Below, piece by piece: positions 25,548 to 32,823 of a stretch of DNA of 32,823 nt. The notes below the pieces were generated by a model. The model did not search any database, was not told the origin of the DNA, and saw only the letters and a program-made list of their open reading frames with translations. Numbering within the stretch: position 1 is the first letter of the stretch; every line of letters begins with the position of its first letter. Both the position numbers and the translations under genes were made by a program. The stretch covers positions 1 to 32,823 of the forward strand of contig JAFAXA010000150.1 in the NCBI GenBank assembly GCA_019241425.1. Reading direction: 5' to 3'. This DNA is from Acetobacteraceae bacterium (GTDB lineage: Bacteria; Pseudomonadota; Alphaproteobacteria; Acetobacterales; Acetobacteraceae).

Positions 25548-27065
25548 GTGTCAGCCCCCGCCCTCCTCCGGCTTCGGATGCTGCAAGGCTGGCGGGCTGA
25601 CGGCGCCGCCCTCCTGCTCGGCCTGCTGTCGGCGGCGTCTTTGCCGCCGCTCCACGTGGTGCCGGTGCTGTGGGTCGGCATTCCGGGGCTGCTGGTGCTG
25701 CTGGACGGCACGCGATCCGTGCGCCAGGCCGCCCGGCGCGGCTGGTGGTTCGGCTTCGGGTTCCATCTGGCCGGGCTGTACTGGATCACGGAAGCGATCC
25801 TGATTGAAGCGGCGCGGTTCTGGTGGTTCGTGCCGCTGGCGGTGCCGGCGCTTTCGGCGGTGCTCGCTTTGTTCATCGCGCTCGCGGCTGGGCTCGCGCG
25901 CAGAGCCCCTCCGGGCTGGGGCCGGATCTTCGTCCTGGCGGGCGGCTGGGTGCTGGCGGACATGGCACGCCAATACGTCGCAACCGGCTTTCCCTGGAAC
26001 CCCCTCGGCAGCGTGTGGGCCATTCCCGGTCCGGTGGGCGACGTCATGCTGCAACCCGCGGCCTGGATCGGTGGCCCGGGGCTGACCTTGCTGACGCTGC
26101 TGCTTGCGGCGGCGCCGTGCTTCGGCCGGGCCGGCCGGATCGGCTGCGCCTTGCTGCTAGCCGGGTGGGTGATCCTGGGCTGGACGCGCCTGCAAGACAC
26201 GCCGGAAACAGTGGGACCGAGCAAGGTCGTGCTCGTGCAGGGCGACGTCGCGCAAGGGCAGAAATGGGACCGGGCGCTCGCGGTGTCCGTGTTCGAGCGC
26301 TATCTCGCCTTGACCCGCCAGGGCGCGGCTGAAGCGGGCGCGGACCTCGCCGCCGTGATCTGGCCGGAAACGGCGAGCCCCTTCCTGCTCGAACAGGACG
26401 TCGCCGCCCGAGCGGAGATCGCCCGCATGGCACGGGGTGTGCCGGCGCTTGTCGGCAGCGTCCGCTTCGACCCTAGCGACCGGCCGCGCAACAGCCTGGT
26501 CGTGATCGAGCCGGACGGATCGATCGGCGGCATCTACGACAAATGGCACCTGGTGCCGTTCGGCGAGTTTCAGCCGAGCTGGTTTCCCCTGCCGATTCAG
26601 GTCGTGCCGGGAGGCGGCTTCTCCGGCGGTCCCGGCCCGCAGACCTTGCATATTCCGGGATTGGCCGCCGCCGGGCCGCTGATCTGCTACGAGGCCGTGT
26701 ATCCCGGCGAGATGGTGGACGAGGCCGACCGGCCGGCATGGCTCGTCAACATCACCAACGACGCCTGGTTCGGCTACACGGCCGGCCCTCGCCAGCATCT
26801 GGCCGCCGCCCGGATGCGGGCGGTCGAGGAAGGCCTGCCGCTGTTGCGGGCCGCCAATACCGGCATCACGGCCGGATTCGATGCTCTCGGCCGGGAACTT
26901 GGCCGTCTGCCGATGGGCACGCCGGGCTATCTGGTCGTGAAGCTGCCATCACCGCTGCCACCGACGCCGTTCGGGCGATGGCGGTTGCTGATACCCTTCG
27001 TTATTTCCGCGGGAATTCTGGCGGCCGGGCTCGCGTCGTGCTACCGTCCGGTAACGCGTTTCTAA
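25548..27065 (+). CDS. lnt: Apolipoprotein N-acyltransferase
   Basis: Adds the third acyl chain to lipoproteins at the periplasmic face of the inner membrane. About 505 residues. The N-terminal half has six to seven membrane segments starting with ALLLGLLSAASLPPLHVVPV, with YWITEAIL and GFPWNPLGSVWA typical of the family. The C-terminal nitrilase-like domain shows the catalytic triad: Glu in AVIWPETASPF, Lys in IYDKWHLVPFGEFQP and Cys in GPLICYEAVYPG, followed by LVNITNDAWFGYTAGPRQHL. The track start (25026) runs over the MFS gene; GTG 25548 gives VSAPALLRLRMLQGW, and ATG 25578 is an alternative. The DUF3576 lipoprotein in this window would be one substrate. Confidence 0.95.
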   Translation: MSAPALLRLRMLQGWRADGAALLLGLLSAASLPPLHVVPVLWVGIPGLLVLLDGTRSVRQAARRGWWFGFGFHLAGLYWITEAILIEAARFWWFVPLAVPALSAVLALFIALAAGLARRAPPGWGRIFVLAGGWVLADMARQYVATGFPWNPLGSVWAIPGPVGDVMLQPAAWIGGPGLTLLTLLLAAAPCFGRAGRIGCALLLAGWVILGWTRLQDTPETVGPSKVVLVQGDVAQGQKWDRALAVSVFERYLALTRQGAAEAGADLAAVIWPETASPFLLEQDVAARAEIARMARGVPALVGSVRFDPSDRPRNSLVVIEPDGSIGGIYDKWHLVPFGEFQPSWFPLPIQVVPGGGFSGGPGPQTLHIPGLAAAGPLICYEAVYPGEMVDEADRPAWLVNITNDAWFGYTAGPRQHLAAARMRAVEEGLPLLRAANTGITAGFDALGRELGRLPMGTPGYLVVKLPSPLPPTPFGRWRLLIPFVISAGILAAGLASCYRPVTRF

Positions 27066-27131
27066 CGGTTTGGATCGTTTTTGAGGATCTGTGCCATTTC
27101 CAGAAACATTGCACCGTATTTGCCATGGAGA

Positions 27132-27160
27132 TTGATTATTGAGGGTTGTGCGGTTACGAT
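27132..27160 (+). promoter_or_regulatory. Candidate promoter of the XRE regulator gene
   Basis: TTGATT and TACGAT, each matching four of six consensus bases, are 17 bases apart in the 186-base gap between lnt and the regulator gene. The gap is AT-richer than its surroundings. Nothing else was recognised in it. Confidence 0.35.
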
Positions 27161-27251
27161 CCGCCAACTGCACGCAGGGCGTGTAGGAGAGGGCCTTCGC
27201 GGCAGGATGCCGTCGTCAAACTGAACAGTTTTGCAGGATAGCGATTAGGAA

Positions 27252-27716
27252 ATGGCGACTATGGCAGCCTCCGATTACGGTTCAGCGACGGAGCGTGAGA
27301 GCCGTCCGAGCCCGATCGACGTACACGTCGGCACCCGGATCCGCCTTCGGCGCACATTGCTGGGCATGTCTCAGGAGCGCTTGGGCGAGGCCCTCGGCCT
27401 GACCTTCCAGCAGGTCCAGAAGTATGAGCGCGGGGTGAACCGGGTCGGCGCCTCCCGCCTGTTCGATCTGTCCCGCGTCCTCGACGTGCCGATCAGCTTC
27501 TTCTTCGACGACATGCCGGACAGTCTGGCCAGCGTGTATGGCGGCCAGACCGGTCGCCGCGCCGCCGGTTTCGCCGAAATGCAGGACGGCTTCGGCGACG
27601 ACACGCTGAACCGGCGCGAAACGCTGGAACTCGTGCGCGCCTATTACCGCATCACCGACCCCTCCGTGCGCAAGCGCGTGTTCGAACTCATCAAATCGAT
27701 GGGCCCCGTCGAGTAG
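27252..27716 (+). CDS. XRE family helix-turn-helix transcriptional regulator
   Basis: A 154-residue DNA-binding protein. The HTH lies at about residues 27-80: VGTRIRLRRTLLGMSQERLG, then ALGLTFQQVQKYERGVNRVG and ASRLFDLSRVLDVPISFFFD. The C-terminal part (ETLELVRAYYRITDPSVRKR, VFELIKSMG) is a short helical domain conserved in this alphaproteobacterial group. Two starts are possible: ATG 27252, with AGGA almost touching it, or ATG 27261 (MAASDYGS), for which the same AGGA is ten bases away and better placed. As I recall, relatives of this regulator lie between lnt and metK in several alphaproteobacteria; here lnt is upstream but metK is absent downstream. Confidence 0.9.
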   Translation: MATMAASDYGSATERESRPSPIDVHVGTRIRLRRTLLGMSQERLGEALGLTFQQVQKYERGVNRVGASRLFDLSRVLDVPISFFFDDMPDSLASVYGGQTGRRAAGFAEMQDGFGDDTLNRRETLELVRAYYRITDPSVRKRVFELIKSMGPVE

Positions 27717-27727
27717 CAGGTTGGGCC

Positions 27728-27743
27728 GCCCGGCCAGCCGGGC
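27728..27743 (+). terminator. GC-rich hairpin after the XRE gene, possible terminator
   Basis: GCCCGGC-CA-GCCGGGC is a perfect 7-base inverted repeat 12 bases after the regulator stop. It has no T-run, so it may be a weak terminator or a 3' end stabiliser. Confidence 0.35.
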
Positions 27744-27825
27744 ACTTGCGCCGCCGAACGACTGAGGCGAAGTTTCCACCAGAAACGCTGCGGGCCAGCC
27801 GCACGCACGGGTGGGGAATGTGATC

Positions 27826-29205
27826 ATGGTGGCAGGAACGGCGGCCGGCGGCGCCGCCCATCATCCTTTCTGGCGCCATCTTTACGTGCAGGTGTTGATC
27901 GCCATCGTGATCGGCGCCTTGCTCGGTCACTTCTTCCCGGATTTCGGCGCCAAGATGAAGCCGTTCGGCGACGCCTTCGTCGCCGCCATCCGCATGGTCA
28001 TCGCACCCATCATCTTCTGCACCGTCGTGCACGGCATCGCCAGCATGGAGGATATGAAGAAGGTCGGCCGGGTCGGCCTGAAGGCACTTCTCTATTTCGA
28101 GTTGATGACGACGGTTGCGCTCGCAATCGGCCTTGTCATCGCGAATGTCTGGCAGCCGGGCGCCGGGGTGCACGCCGATGTCGCGTCGCTCGATACGAAA
28201 TCGATCCAGACCTTCGCGACCGCCGCCCAGCACCAGAGTGCGATCGACTACGTGCTGCACATCATTCCGCTGAGCGCGGTGGGCGCGTTCGCCGAGGGCG
28301 AAGTCGTGCAGGTGCTGTTTTTCGGCATCCTGTTCGCATTCGCGCTTTCGTTCCTCGGGCAACGCGGCAAGCCGCTGCTGCATCTGATCGACATCGCCTC
28401 CCATACGCTGTTCGGCGTCGTCGGCATCATCATGCGGGCGGCGCCGCTCGGCGCATTCGGCGCCATGGCCTTCACCATCGGGCGGTACGGGATCGGCACG
28501 CTTCTGCAACTCGGCGAGTTGATGGCCAGCGTGTACGCGACGTGCCTCATCTTCATCTTTGTCGTGCTCGGCATCGTCTGCCGCCTGTGCGGCTTCAGCG
28601 TGCTGAAATTCATCCGCTACATCAAAGAGGAACTGCTGATCGTCCTCGGCACCTCCTCCTCCGAATCCGTGCTGCCGCGCATGATTTCGAAGCTGGAAGC
28701 GCTCGGCTGCGAGGAATCGGTGGTCGGCCTGGTCATTCCGACCGGCTACTCCTTCAACCTGGACGGCACCTGCATCTATCTCACCATGGCGGCGCTGTTC
28801 CTGGCGCAAGCGACCGACACGCATCTCACGCTCGGCGGTCAGCTCGGCATTCTCGGCGTGCTGCTGCTGACGTCCAAGGGAGCCGCGGGCGTCACCGGCA
28901 GCGGGTTCATCGTGCTCGCGGCGACACTGAGTTCGACCGGCACCATTCCGGTCGCGAGTATCGCCCTCATTCTCGGCGTCGACCGATTCATGTCGGAAGC
29001 GCGCGCGCTGACCAACTTGATCGGCAACGGCGTCGCGACGGTGGTCGTCGCCAAATGGGAAAAGGCGCTCGACATGGACCGGATGCGCGCGGTCCTGGAC
29101 AGCGATCCGGACCTCCTCGCGGATACGCCGGAGGCGGCGCTTCCACCGGCCGAGGCGTTGGTCGCGACGGCTGGGCCGCAGCCCGCCGGCCGTCCGCCGG
29201 TCTGA
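27826..29205 (+). CDS. dctA: C4-dicarboxylate transporter, DctA type
   Basis: A 459-residue inner-membrane importer of succinate, fumarate, malate or related acids with protons or sodium. Family motifs are present: [33 protein letters not shown], the Ser-rich hairpin [40 protein letters not shown] and [20 protein letters not shown], then [22 protein letters not shown] 27826 with GGGGA upstream gives [13 protein letters not shown] 27811 is five codons earlier. The C-terminal tail is Ala/Pro-rich. No DctB/DctD sensor-regulator pair is in the window; an XRE regulator precedes it. Confidence 0.93.
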   Translation: MVAGTAAGGAAHHPFWRHLYVQVLIAIVIGALLGHFFPDFGAKMKPFGDAFVAAIRMVIAPIIFCTVVHGIASMEDMKKVGRVGLKALLYFELMTTVALAIGLVIANVWQPGAGVHADVASLDTKSIQTFATAAQHQSAIDYVLHIIPLSAVGAFAEGEVVQVLFFGILFAFALSFLGQRGKPLLHLIDIASHTLFGVVGIIMRAAPLGAFGAMAFTIGRYGIGTLLQLGELMASVYATCLIFIFVVLGIVCRLCGFSVLKFIRYIKEELLIVLGTSSSESVLPRMISKLEALGCEESVVGLVIPTGYSFNLDGTCIYLTMAALFLAQATDTHLTLGGQLGILGVLLLTSKGAAGVTGSGFIVLAATLSSTGTIPVASIALILGVDRFMSEARALTNLIGNGVATVVVAKWEKALDMDRMRAVLDSDPDLLADTPEAALPPAEALVATAGPQPAGRPPV

Positions 29206-29298
29206 CCGGGCCCGCGCGGCACCGGCAGCGCACGGCCCACCCGTCCGCTCCGCGCCAGGCGGTTTGGCAGGACGGAACGGGCGCGCTACGTCCGGGGC

Positions 29299-30663
29299 AT
29301 GCAGGTGCCTACGGACGGCCTCCCCACCCCGCAGCGCTATTGGGCTGTTCTGACGATCTCGCTCGGCCTGGTGATGGCCGTGCTGGACGGAGCGATCGCC
29401 AACATCGCTTTGCCGACGATCGCGCACGATCTCGGGGCCAGCCCCGCCAATTCGATCTGGATCGTCAACGCCTATCAGCTAGCGGTCACGATCTCGTTGC
29501 TGCCGCTCGCCTCGCTCGGCGAGATCTTCGGCTATCGCCGGGTGTTCCTGACCGGCATGGTCGTGTTCACGATCGCCTCGCTGGGCTGCGCCGTTGCGAC
29601 CTCCCTGCTGACGCTGACCGTCGCCCGCGTCTTCCAGGGATTCGGCGGCGCCGGCATCATGAGCGTCAATGTCGCGCTGCTGCGCTTCATCTATCCGAGG
29701 AGCTGGATCGGCCGCGGCGTCGGCATCAACGCGATGGTCGGCTCCGTGTCGTCGGCGCTCGGCCCGACCGTCGCGTCCGTCATCCTTTCGGTCGCGCACT
29801 GGCCCTGGCTGTTCGCGGTCAATGTTCCGACGGGCGCGCTCGCGCTGCTGGCCGGGTTGCGGTCATTGCCGCGAACGACCCTCGCCAAGCATCGCTTCGA
29901 CCTGCAGAGCGCGGCTTTGAGCGCCCTCACCTTCGGTCTGCTGATCACCGGTGTCGACGGCATCGGCCACGGCCAGCGGCCGGTGAGTGTCGCGATCGAA
30001 CTCGCGGCCGCGATCGGGATCGGCGGCTATCTCGTGTCGCGGCAAATGGCGCAGGCCTCCCCCCTGCTGCCCGTCGATCTGATGCGCATTCCGCTGTTCG
30101 CGCTATCCGTGGCGACCGCGATCGCCGCCTTCGCTGCGCAGGGCCTCGCCTATGTTTCGCTGCCATGGTTCTTCGAGGACGTGCTCGGCCGGACGCAGGT
30201 GGCGAGCGGTCTCCTGATGACCGCGTGGCCGCTCACGGTCGCCCTGATCGCGCCGACGGCGGGCAGGTTGTCCGACCGGTTTCCGGCGGGCGTCATGGGC
30301 GGCATCGGCCTCGCTCTGATGGCGGCCGGTCTCGGGCTGCTCGCCATCATGCCGGCCCGGCCGGCCGATATCGACGTGATCTGGCGGATGTGCCTCTGCG
30401 GGCTCGGCTTCGGCATTTTCAACGCGCCGAACAACCGGGCGATGATCACCTCGGCCCCGCCCGCCCGCAGCGGCGGGGCGAGCGGCATGATGGCGACGTC
30501 GCGCCTGCTCGGGCAGACGCTCGGGGCGGCCCTGGTCGCGATGGCGTTCGGCTTTTTCCCGGCCAACGGCACCACCGTCACGCTGGTCATGGGCACGGGT
30601 TTCGCGACCGTTGCCGCAGCCGTCAGCCTGCTCAGGATGGCGGAACGGCCCCGGCGCGCGTAG
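29299..30663 (+). CDS. DHA2-type MFS drug/solute exporter (EmrB/QacA family)
   Basis: A 454-residue inner-membrane protein with about fourteen hydrophobic segments. DHA2 hallmarks are GLVMAVLDGAIANIALPTIA in helix 1, SIWIVNAYQLAVTISLLPLA, LGEIFGYRRVFLTGMVVFTI, and motif-C-like GVGINAMVGSVSSALGPTVA. PWLFAVNVPTGALALLAG is typical, and the late segment NAPNNRAMITSAPPARSGGA is conserved in this group. Proton-driven export of drugs or metabolites is likely; the substrate is unknown. It starts 93 bases after dctA, with a weak ribosome binding site, and is convergent with trpS, 11 bases away. Confidence 0.9.
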   Translation: MQVPTDGLPTPQRYWAVLTISLGLVMAVLDGAIANIALPTIAHDLGASPANSIWIVNAYQLAVTISLLPLASLGEIFGYRRVFLTGMVVFTIASLGCAVATSLLTLTVARVFQGFGGAGIMSVNVALLRFIYPRSWIGRGVGINAMVGSVSSALGPTVASVILSVAHWPWLFAVNVPTGALALLAGLRSLPRTTLAKHRFDLQSAALSALTFGLLITGVDGIGHGQRPVSVAIELAAAIGIGGYLVSRQMAQASPLLPVDLMRIPLFALSVATAIAAFAAQGLAYVSLPWFFEDVLGRTQVASGLLMTAWPLTVALIAPTAGRLSDRFPAGVMGGIGLALMAAGLGLLAIMPARPADIDVIWRMCLCGLGFGIFNAPNNRAMITSAPPARSGGASGMMATSRLLGQTLGAALVAMAFGFFPANGTTVTLVMGTGFATVAAAVSLLRMAERPRRA

Positions 30664-30674
30664 GCCGGCGGCCG

Positions 30675-31673
30675 TCAGAGACGGAGAAAACCGACCAGGC
30701 GCTCCGCTTCGCGAACGATCGGGTCGGCGATCGTCGCCGCCCGCGCGGCGCCGTCACGCAGCACCGCGTCGATCGCCGCCTCGTCGTCCAGCCACCGCCT
30801 GGTTTCGGCGCTGATCGGCGACAGCTTCTCGATCAGGAGCGCAGCCAACGCCTCCTTGAACCGCCCGAACCCGCCGCCCGCAAAATCCCGCAGAACCCCC
30901 GCGTGATCGGTTCCCGCCAAAGCCGCGTAGATGCCGAGGAGGTTGCGCGCCTCCGGCCTGCCCTCCAGCCCGGCGGCATCGGCGGGCAGCGGTTCGGGAT
31001 CGGTTTTGGCGCGCCGGATCTTGAGCGCGATCGTATCCGGATCGTCGTTCAGATTGATGCGGCTTTGGTCGGACGGATCGGATTTCGACATTTTCCTGGT
31101 CCCGTCGCGCAGGCTCATGACGCGCGCCGCCGGGCCGAGGATCAGCGGTTCGATCGCCGGAAAAAAATCGACGCCGTAATCGTGATTGAATTTCTGGGCG
31201 ATGTCGTTCGCGAGTTCCAGATGTTGCCGCTGATCGTCGCCGACCGGCACGCGGGTCGCGTGATAGGCATGAATGTCGGCCGCCATCAGGTTCGGGTACA
31301 CATACAAGCCGGCCGAGGCGTTCTCGCGATCCTTGCCCGCCTTGTCCTTGAACTGCGTCATGCGGGTCAGCCAGCCGAGCCGGGCGATGCAGTTGAAGAT
31401 CCAGGCGAGTTGCGCGTGCGCGCGCACCGCCGATTGCGGAAACACGATATGCGCCTCGGGATCGATGCCGCAGGCGAGCAGCACCGCCGTCATCTCACGC
31501 GTGGCGCGGCGCAGGCTCTCCGGATCTTGCCAAACCGTAATCGCGTGCAGATCGACGACGCACCATATGCAGTCGTGATCCGCTTGCAGCGCCACCCAGT
31601 TGCGGATCGCGCCCAGATAGTTGCCGAGCGTCGGAATACCGGACGGTTGTATGCCAGAGAAGATGCGCTGCAT
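30675..31673 (-). CDS. trpS: Tryptophanyl-tRNA synthetase
   Basis: Charges tRNA-Trp with tryptophan. The 332-residue protein has the class I signature as [18 protein letters not shown] near residue 10, [20 protein letters not shown] and [20 protein letters not shown]. The KMSKS loop is [16 protein letters not shown] near residue 200. The length fits bacterial TrpS. The track start (31733) adds 20 residues; ATG 31673 ([12 protein letters not shown]) is the family start. In many alphaproteobacteria, as I recall, trpS follows murJ directly. Here a plus-strand gene for a secreted repeat protein separates them. Confidence 0.95.
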   Translation of the reverse strand: MQRIFSGIQPSGIPTLGNYLGAIRNWVALQADHDCIWCVVDLHAITVWQDPESLRRATREMTAVLLACGIDPEAHIVFPQSAVRAHAQLAWIFNCIARLGWLTRMTQFKDKAGKDRENASAGLYVYPNLMAADIHAYHATRVPVGDDQRQHLELANDIAQKFNHDYGVDFFPAIEPLILGPAARVMSLRDGTRKMSKSDPSDQSRINLNDDPDTIALKIRRAKTDPEPLPADAAGLEGRPEARNLLGIYAALAGTDHAGVLRDFAGGGFGRFKEALAALLIEKLSPISAETRRWLDDEAAIDAVLRDGAARAATIADPIVREAERLVGFLRL

Positions 31674-31821
31674 TGATTTTGCAACCGTGCAAAGGGGGCG
31701 GGTGTTGTTCGCGAAACGTCGCCTGCGGGTCAAGCCCGCGCTGCCCCGATTGAGACCTCCGATTGCCCCAAACTCGCCATCGACCGGGACTAGTTAACGA
31801 ATACGCCAAAGGAGGCCCATT

Positions 31822-32172
31822 ATGCGCTCCATCACTCGTCTGCTGATCGCGGCTCCGATCGCCGCCGGATTGCTGGCATCCGTGCCCGCCCACGCCGAAT
31901 GGCGCGGCGGCTGGCATGGCGGCCCGGCTTGGCATGGCGGCTGGCGCGGTCCGGGCTGGCATGGCGGCTGGCATGGTCCTGGGCCGGGTGCGGTGATCGC
32001 CGGCACCATTCTCGGGGTCGGCGCGGCGGCCGCGCTCGCCGGGGCGTTCGCGCCACCCCCGCCGCCGCCTGTCTATTACGCGCCGCCGCCGGTCGTCTAC
32101 GCGCCGCCGCCCCCCGCCTATTACGCGCCGCCGCCGGCCTACTACCCGCCCCCGGCCTACGCGCCCTACTAG
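31822..32172 (+). CDS. Secreted Trp/Gly/His-repeat and Pro/Tyr-rich protein of unknown function
   Basis: A 116-residue protein with a strong ribosome binding site (AAAGGAGG, 6 bases before ATG) and a clear signal peptide ending AHA/EWR. The mature protein has three parts: residues 27-55 are repeats of WHGG/WRGP type; residues 57-75 are a hydrophobic, Gly/Ala-rich segment (AVIAGTILGVGAAAALAGAF) that could span a membrane; residues 76-116 are Pro/Tyr-rich with repeated PPPxYYAPPP. Similar low-complexity envelope proteins are common in alphaproteobacteria without known function; it may be a surface or periplasmic structural protein. Its TAG stop overlaps the murJ stop on the other strand in one CTAG. 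The ORF is real by signal peptide, ribosome binding site and frame-specific repeats. Confidence 0.85.
   Translation: MRSITRLLIAAPIAAGLLASVPAHAEWRGGWHGGPAWHGGWRGPGWHGGWHGPGPGAVIAGTILGVGAAAALAGAFAPPPPPPVYYAPPPVVYAPPPPAYYAPPPAYYPPPAYAPY
31909..31976 (+). repeat. Four imperfect copies of a GGCTGGCATGG unit inside the repeat protein gene
   Basis: Copies begin near 31909, 31926, 31954 and 31966, three of them extended by CGG. They encode the Gly-Trp-His units of the secreted protein. The near-identity at DNA level suggests recent duplication by slippage. Confidence 0.75.
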
Positions 32173-32823
32173 GATTGCGGAACGGGCTGGCGCTTGTTGC
32201 GCCGGCCCGCGAGCCGGGTAAAGGCGTCGCGGACGTCGAACGCGCCGGTCGCCTGGCCGGCGAGGAAGTAGGCGACCAGCCCGAGGCCGACCAGAAAAGC
32301 GAGCGCCAGCCAGCGGAGACGCATCCCCAGGGCGGCGAAGATCGGGTCTTCCGCGAACCAGAGCGCGACCGCCATCGCGGCGGAAGCGAAGGCCATCCGG
32401 GGCAAACGGCGGCGCAGTTCGGCGTCCGGCCGGAGAAAGCGCCGGCGCAACAGCAGCCCGCCCAGACACCCGGCGTTGAACCAGGCCGCGATGCTGGTGG
32501 CGAGCGGCGGGCCGACATGCTGGAGCGGTCCCATTAGAGCGAGGTTGAGCGCGAAGTTCAGCGCCAGGGTGGCGACACCGATCTTCACGGGGGTCGACGT
32601 ATCGCCGCGGGCGAAGAAGCCGGGCGCCAGCACCTTCAAGAGCACATACGCCGGCAGCCCGAGGGCGTAGGCGCTGAGCGATTGCGCGCTCAGATGCGCG
32701 CTATGGGCGTCGAACGCCCCGCGGCCGAACAGCACGAGCATGATCGGGTAGGAGGCGACGGCGAGCGCGAGCGTCGCCGGCAGCGTCAGGAACAGCGCGA
32801 ACTCAATCGCCCGGTTGAGGGTG
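32169..32823 (-). CDS. murJ: Lipid II flippase MurJ, C-terminal part (N-terminus beyond window)
   Basis: The frame is open from the right edge and stops at 32169, giving the last 217 or so residues of a protein normally about 510 long. It contains the late membrane segments: FALFLTLPATLALAVASYPI, MLVLFGRGAFDAHS, LSAYALGLPAYVLLKVLAPG and FFARGDTSTPVKIGVATLAL, the last being the conserved MurJ stretch. RWLALAFLVGLGLVAYFLAG is near the end, followed by a cytoplasmic tail. MurJ moves lipid II across the inner membrane for cell-wall synthesis. The track starts it at 32741, but upstream residues TLNRAIEFALF are in frame and match MurJ, so the gene continues past 32823. Confidence 0.93.
   Translation of the reverse strand, partial: TLNRAIEFALFLTLPATLALAVASYPIMLVLFGRGAFDAHSAHLSAQSLSAYALGLPAYVLLKVLAPGFFARGDTSTPVKIGVATLALNFALNLALMGPLQHVGPPLATSIAAWFNAGCLGGLLLRRRFLRPDAELRRRLPRMAFASAAMAVALWFAEDPIFAALGMRLRWLALAFLVGLGLVAYFLAGQATGAFDVRDAFTRLAGRRNKRQPVPQS

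Noticed and set aside
27691-29427. A 578-residue frame antisense to dctA
   Set aside because: Shadow frame with Asp/His/Arg/Glu-rich composition; no domain seen.
28542-31676. A 1044-residue plus-strand open frame across dctA, the DHA2 exporter and antisense trpS
   Set aside because: It runs through three well-recognised genes in other frames, is Arg/Ala/Gly/Pro-rich without any motif, and is explained by high GC at third codon positions.
31724-31740. Small hairpin GCGGG-TCAAG-CCCGC upstream of trpS as a regulatory leader
   Set aside because: Only five base pairs with nothing resembling a known tryptophan-responsive leader; such stems are expected by chance in GC-rich DNA.
1-32823. tRNA genes, rRNA, insertion sequences, prophage genes and CRISPR arrays
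   Set aside because: Intergenic gaps were read for cloverleaf-like segments, transposase motifs and regularly spaced repeats; none was seen.

Overview
The window is a chromosomal segment from a high-GC (roughly two-thirds GC by eye) Gram-negative alphaproteobacterium. It has Kdo synthesis (kdsB), apolipoprotein N-acyltransferase (lnt), a Kup potassium transporter, a DUF3576 lipoprotein and an outer-membrane porin. The porin style, together with alphaproteobacterial neighbours (kdsB-pheA, lnt plus an XRE regulator, murJ near trpS), suggests Rhodospirillales/Acetobacterales, but no rRNA or marker gene is present to fix this. I saw no tRNA, rRNA, insertion sequence, phage gene or CRISPR array. 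Nearly all of the sequence is densely packed chromosomal genes, and no gene-free stretch exceeds about 200 bases.

Layout. 1-1141 (minus): a truncated secreted barrel-like protein and a DUF2946 protein. 1231-6821 (minus): a complete yejABEF peptide ABC importer operon. 6924-7742 (minus): an inositol-monophosphatase-family phosphatase, probably histidinol-phosphatase. 7839-11875 (plus): kdsB, pheA, yicC, gmk and an AEC transporter, every junction a 4-base start/stop overlap. 11878-13305 (minus): selO. 13404-16287 (plus): a tight three-gene operon of a periplasmic cyclohexadienyl dehydratase (pheC), an HlyD-type membrane fusion protein and a compact FUSC transporter. 16300-18183 (minus): nth, a small unknown protein and a frameshifted SnoaL-like gene. 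18348-21131 (minus): kup, with a candidate leader peptide and promoter, and yggS. 21130-24209 (plus): a ThiE/TenI-like protein whose start codon overlaps that of yggS, a porin and a DUF3576 lipoprotein. 24219-25484 (minus): a CynX-type MFS transporter. 25548-30663 (plus): lnt, an XRE regulator, a DctA-type dicarboxylate transporter and a DHA2 MFS transporter. 30675-31673 (minus): trpS. 31822-32172 (plus): a Trp/Gly/His- and Pro/Tyr-rich secreted protein. 32169-32823 (minus): the C-terminal part of murJ.

Functional themes. Most of the window is housekeeping: envelope synthesis (kdsB, lnt, murJ), phenylalanine synthesis (pheA), nucleotide metabolism (gmk), tRNA charging (trpS) and DNA repair (nth), mixed with many transporters. 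The most unusual unit is pheC-hlyD-FUSC. It pairs a periplasmic enzyme making phenylpyruvate or phenylalanine with an efflux pair of the type that exports aromatic acids in other bacteria, only about 4 kb from an unrelated cytoplasmic prephenate dehydratase. Other points of interest are the overlapping divergent start codons of yggS and the ThiE-like gene, a possible leader peptide and operator controlling kup, a single-base frameshift in the SnoaL-like gene, and murJ and the repeat protein sharing one CTAG for both stop codons.
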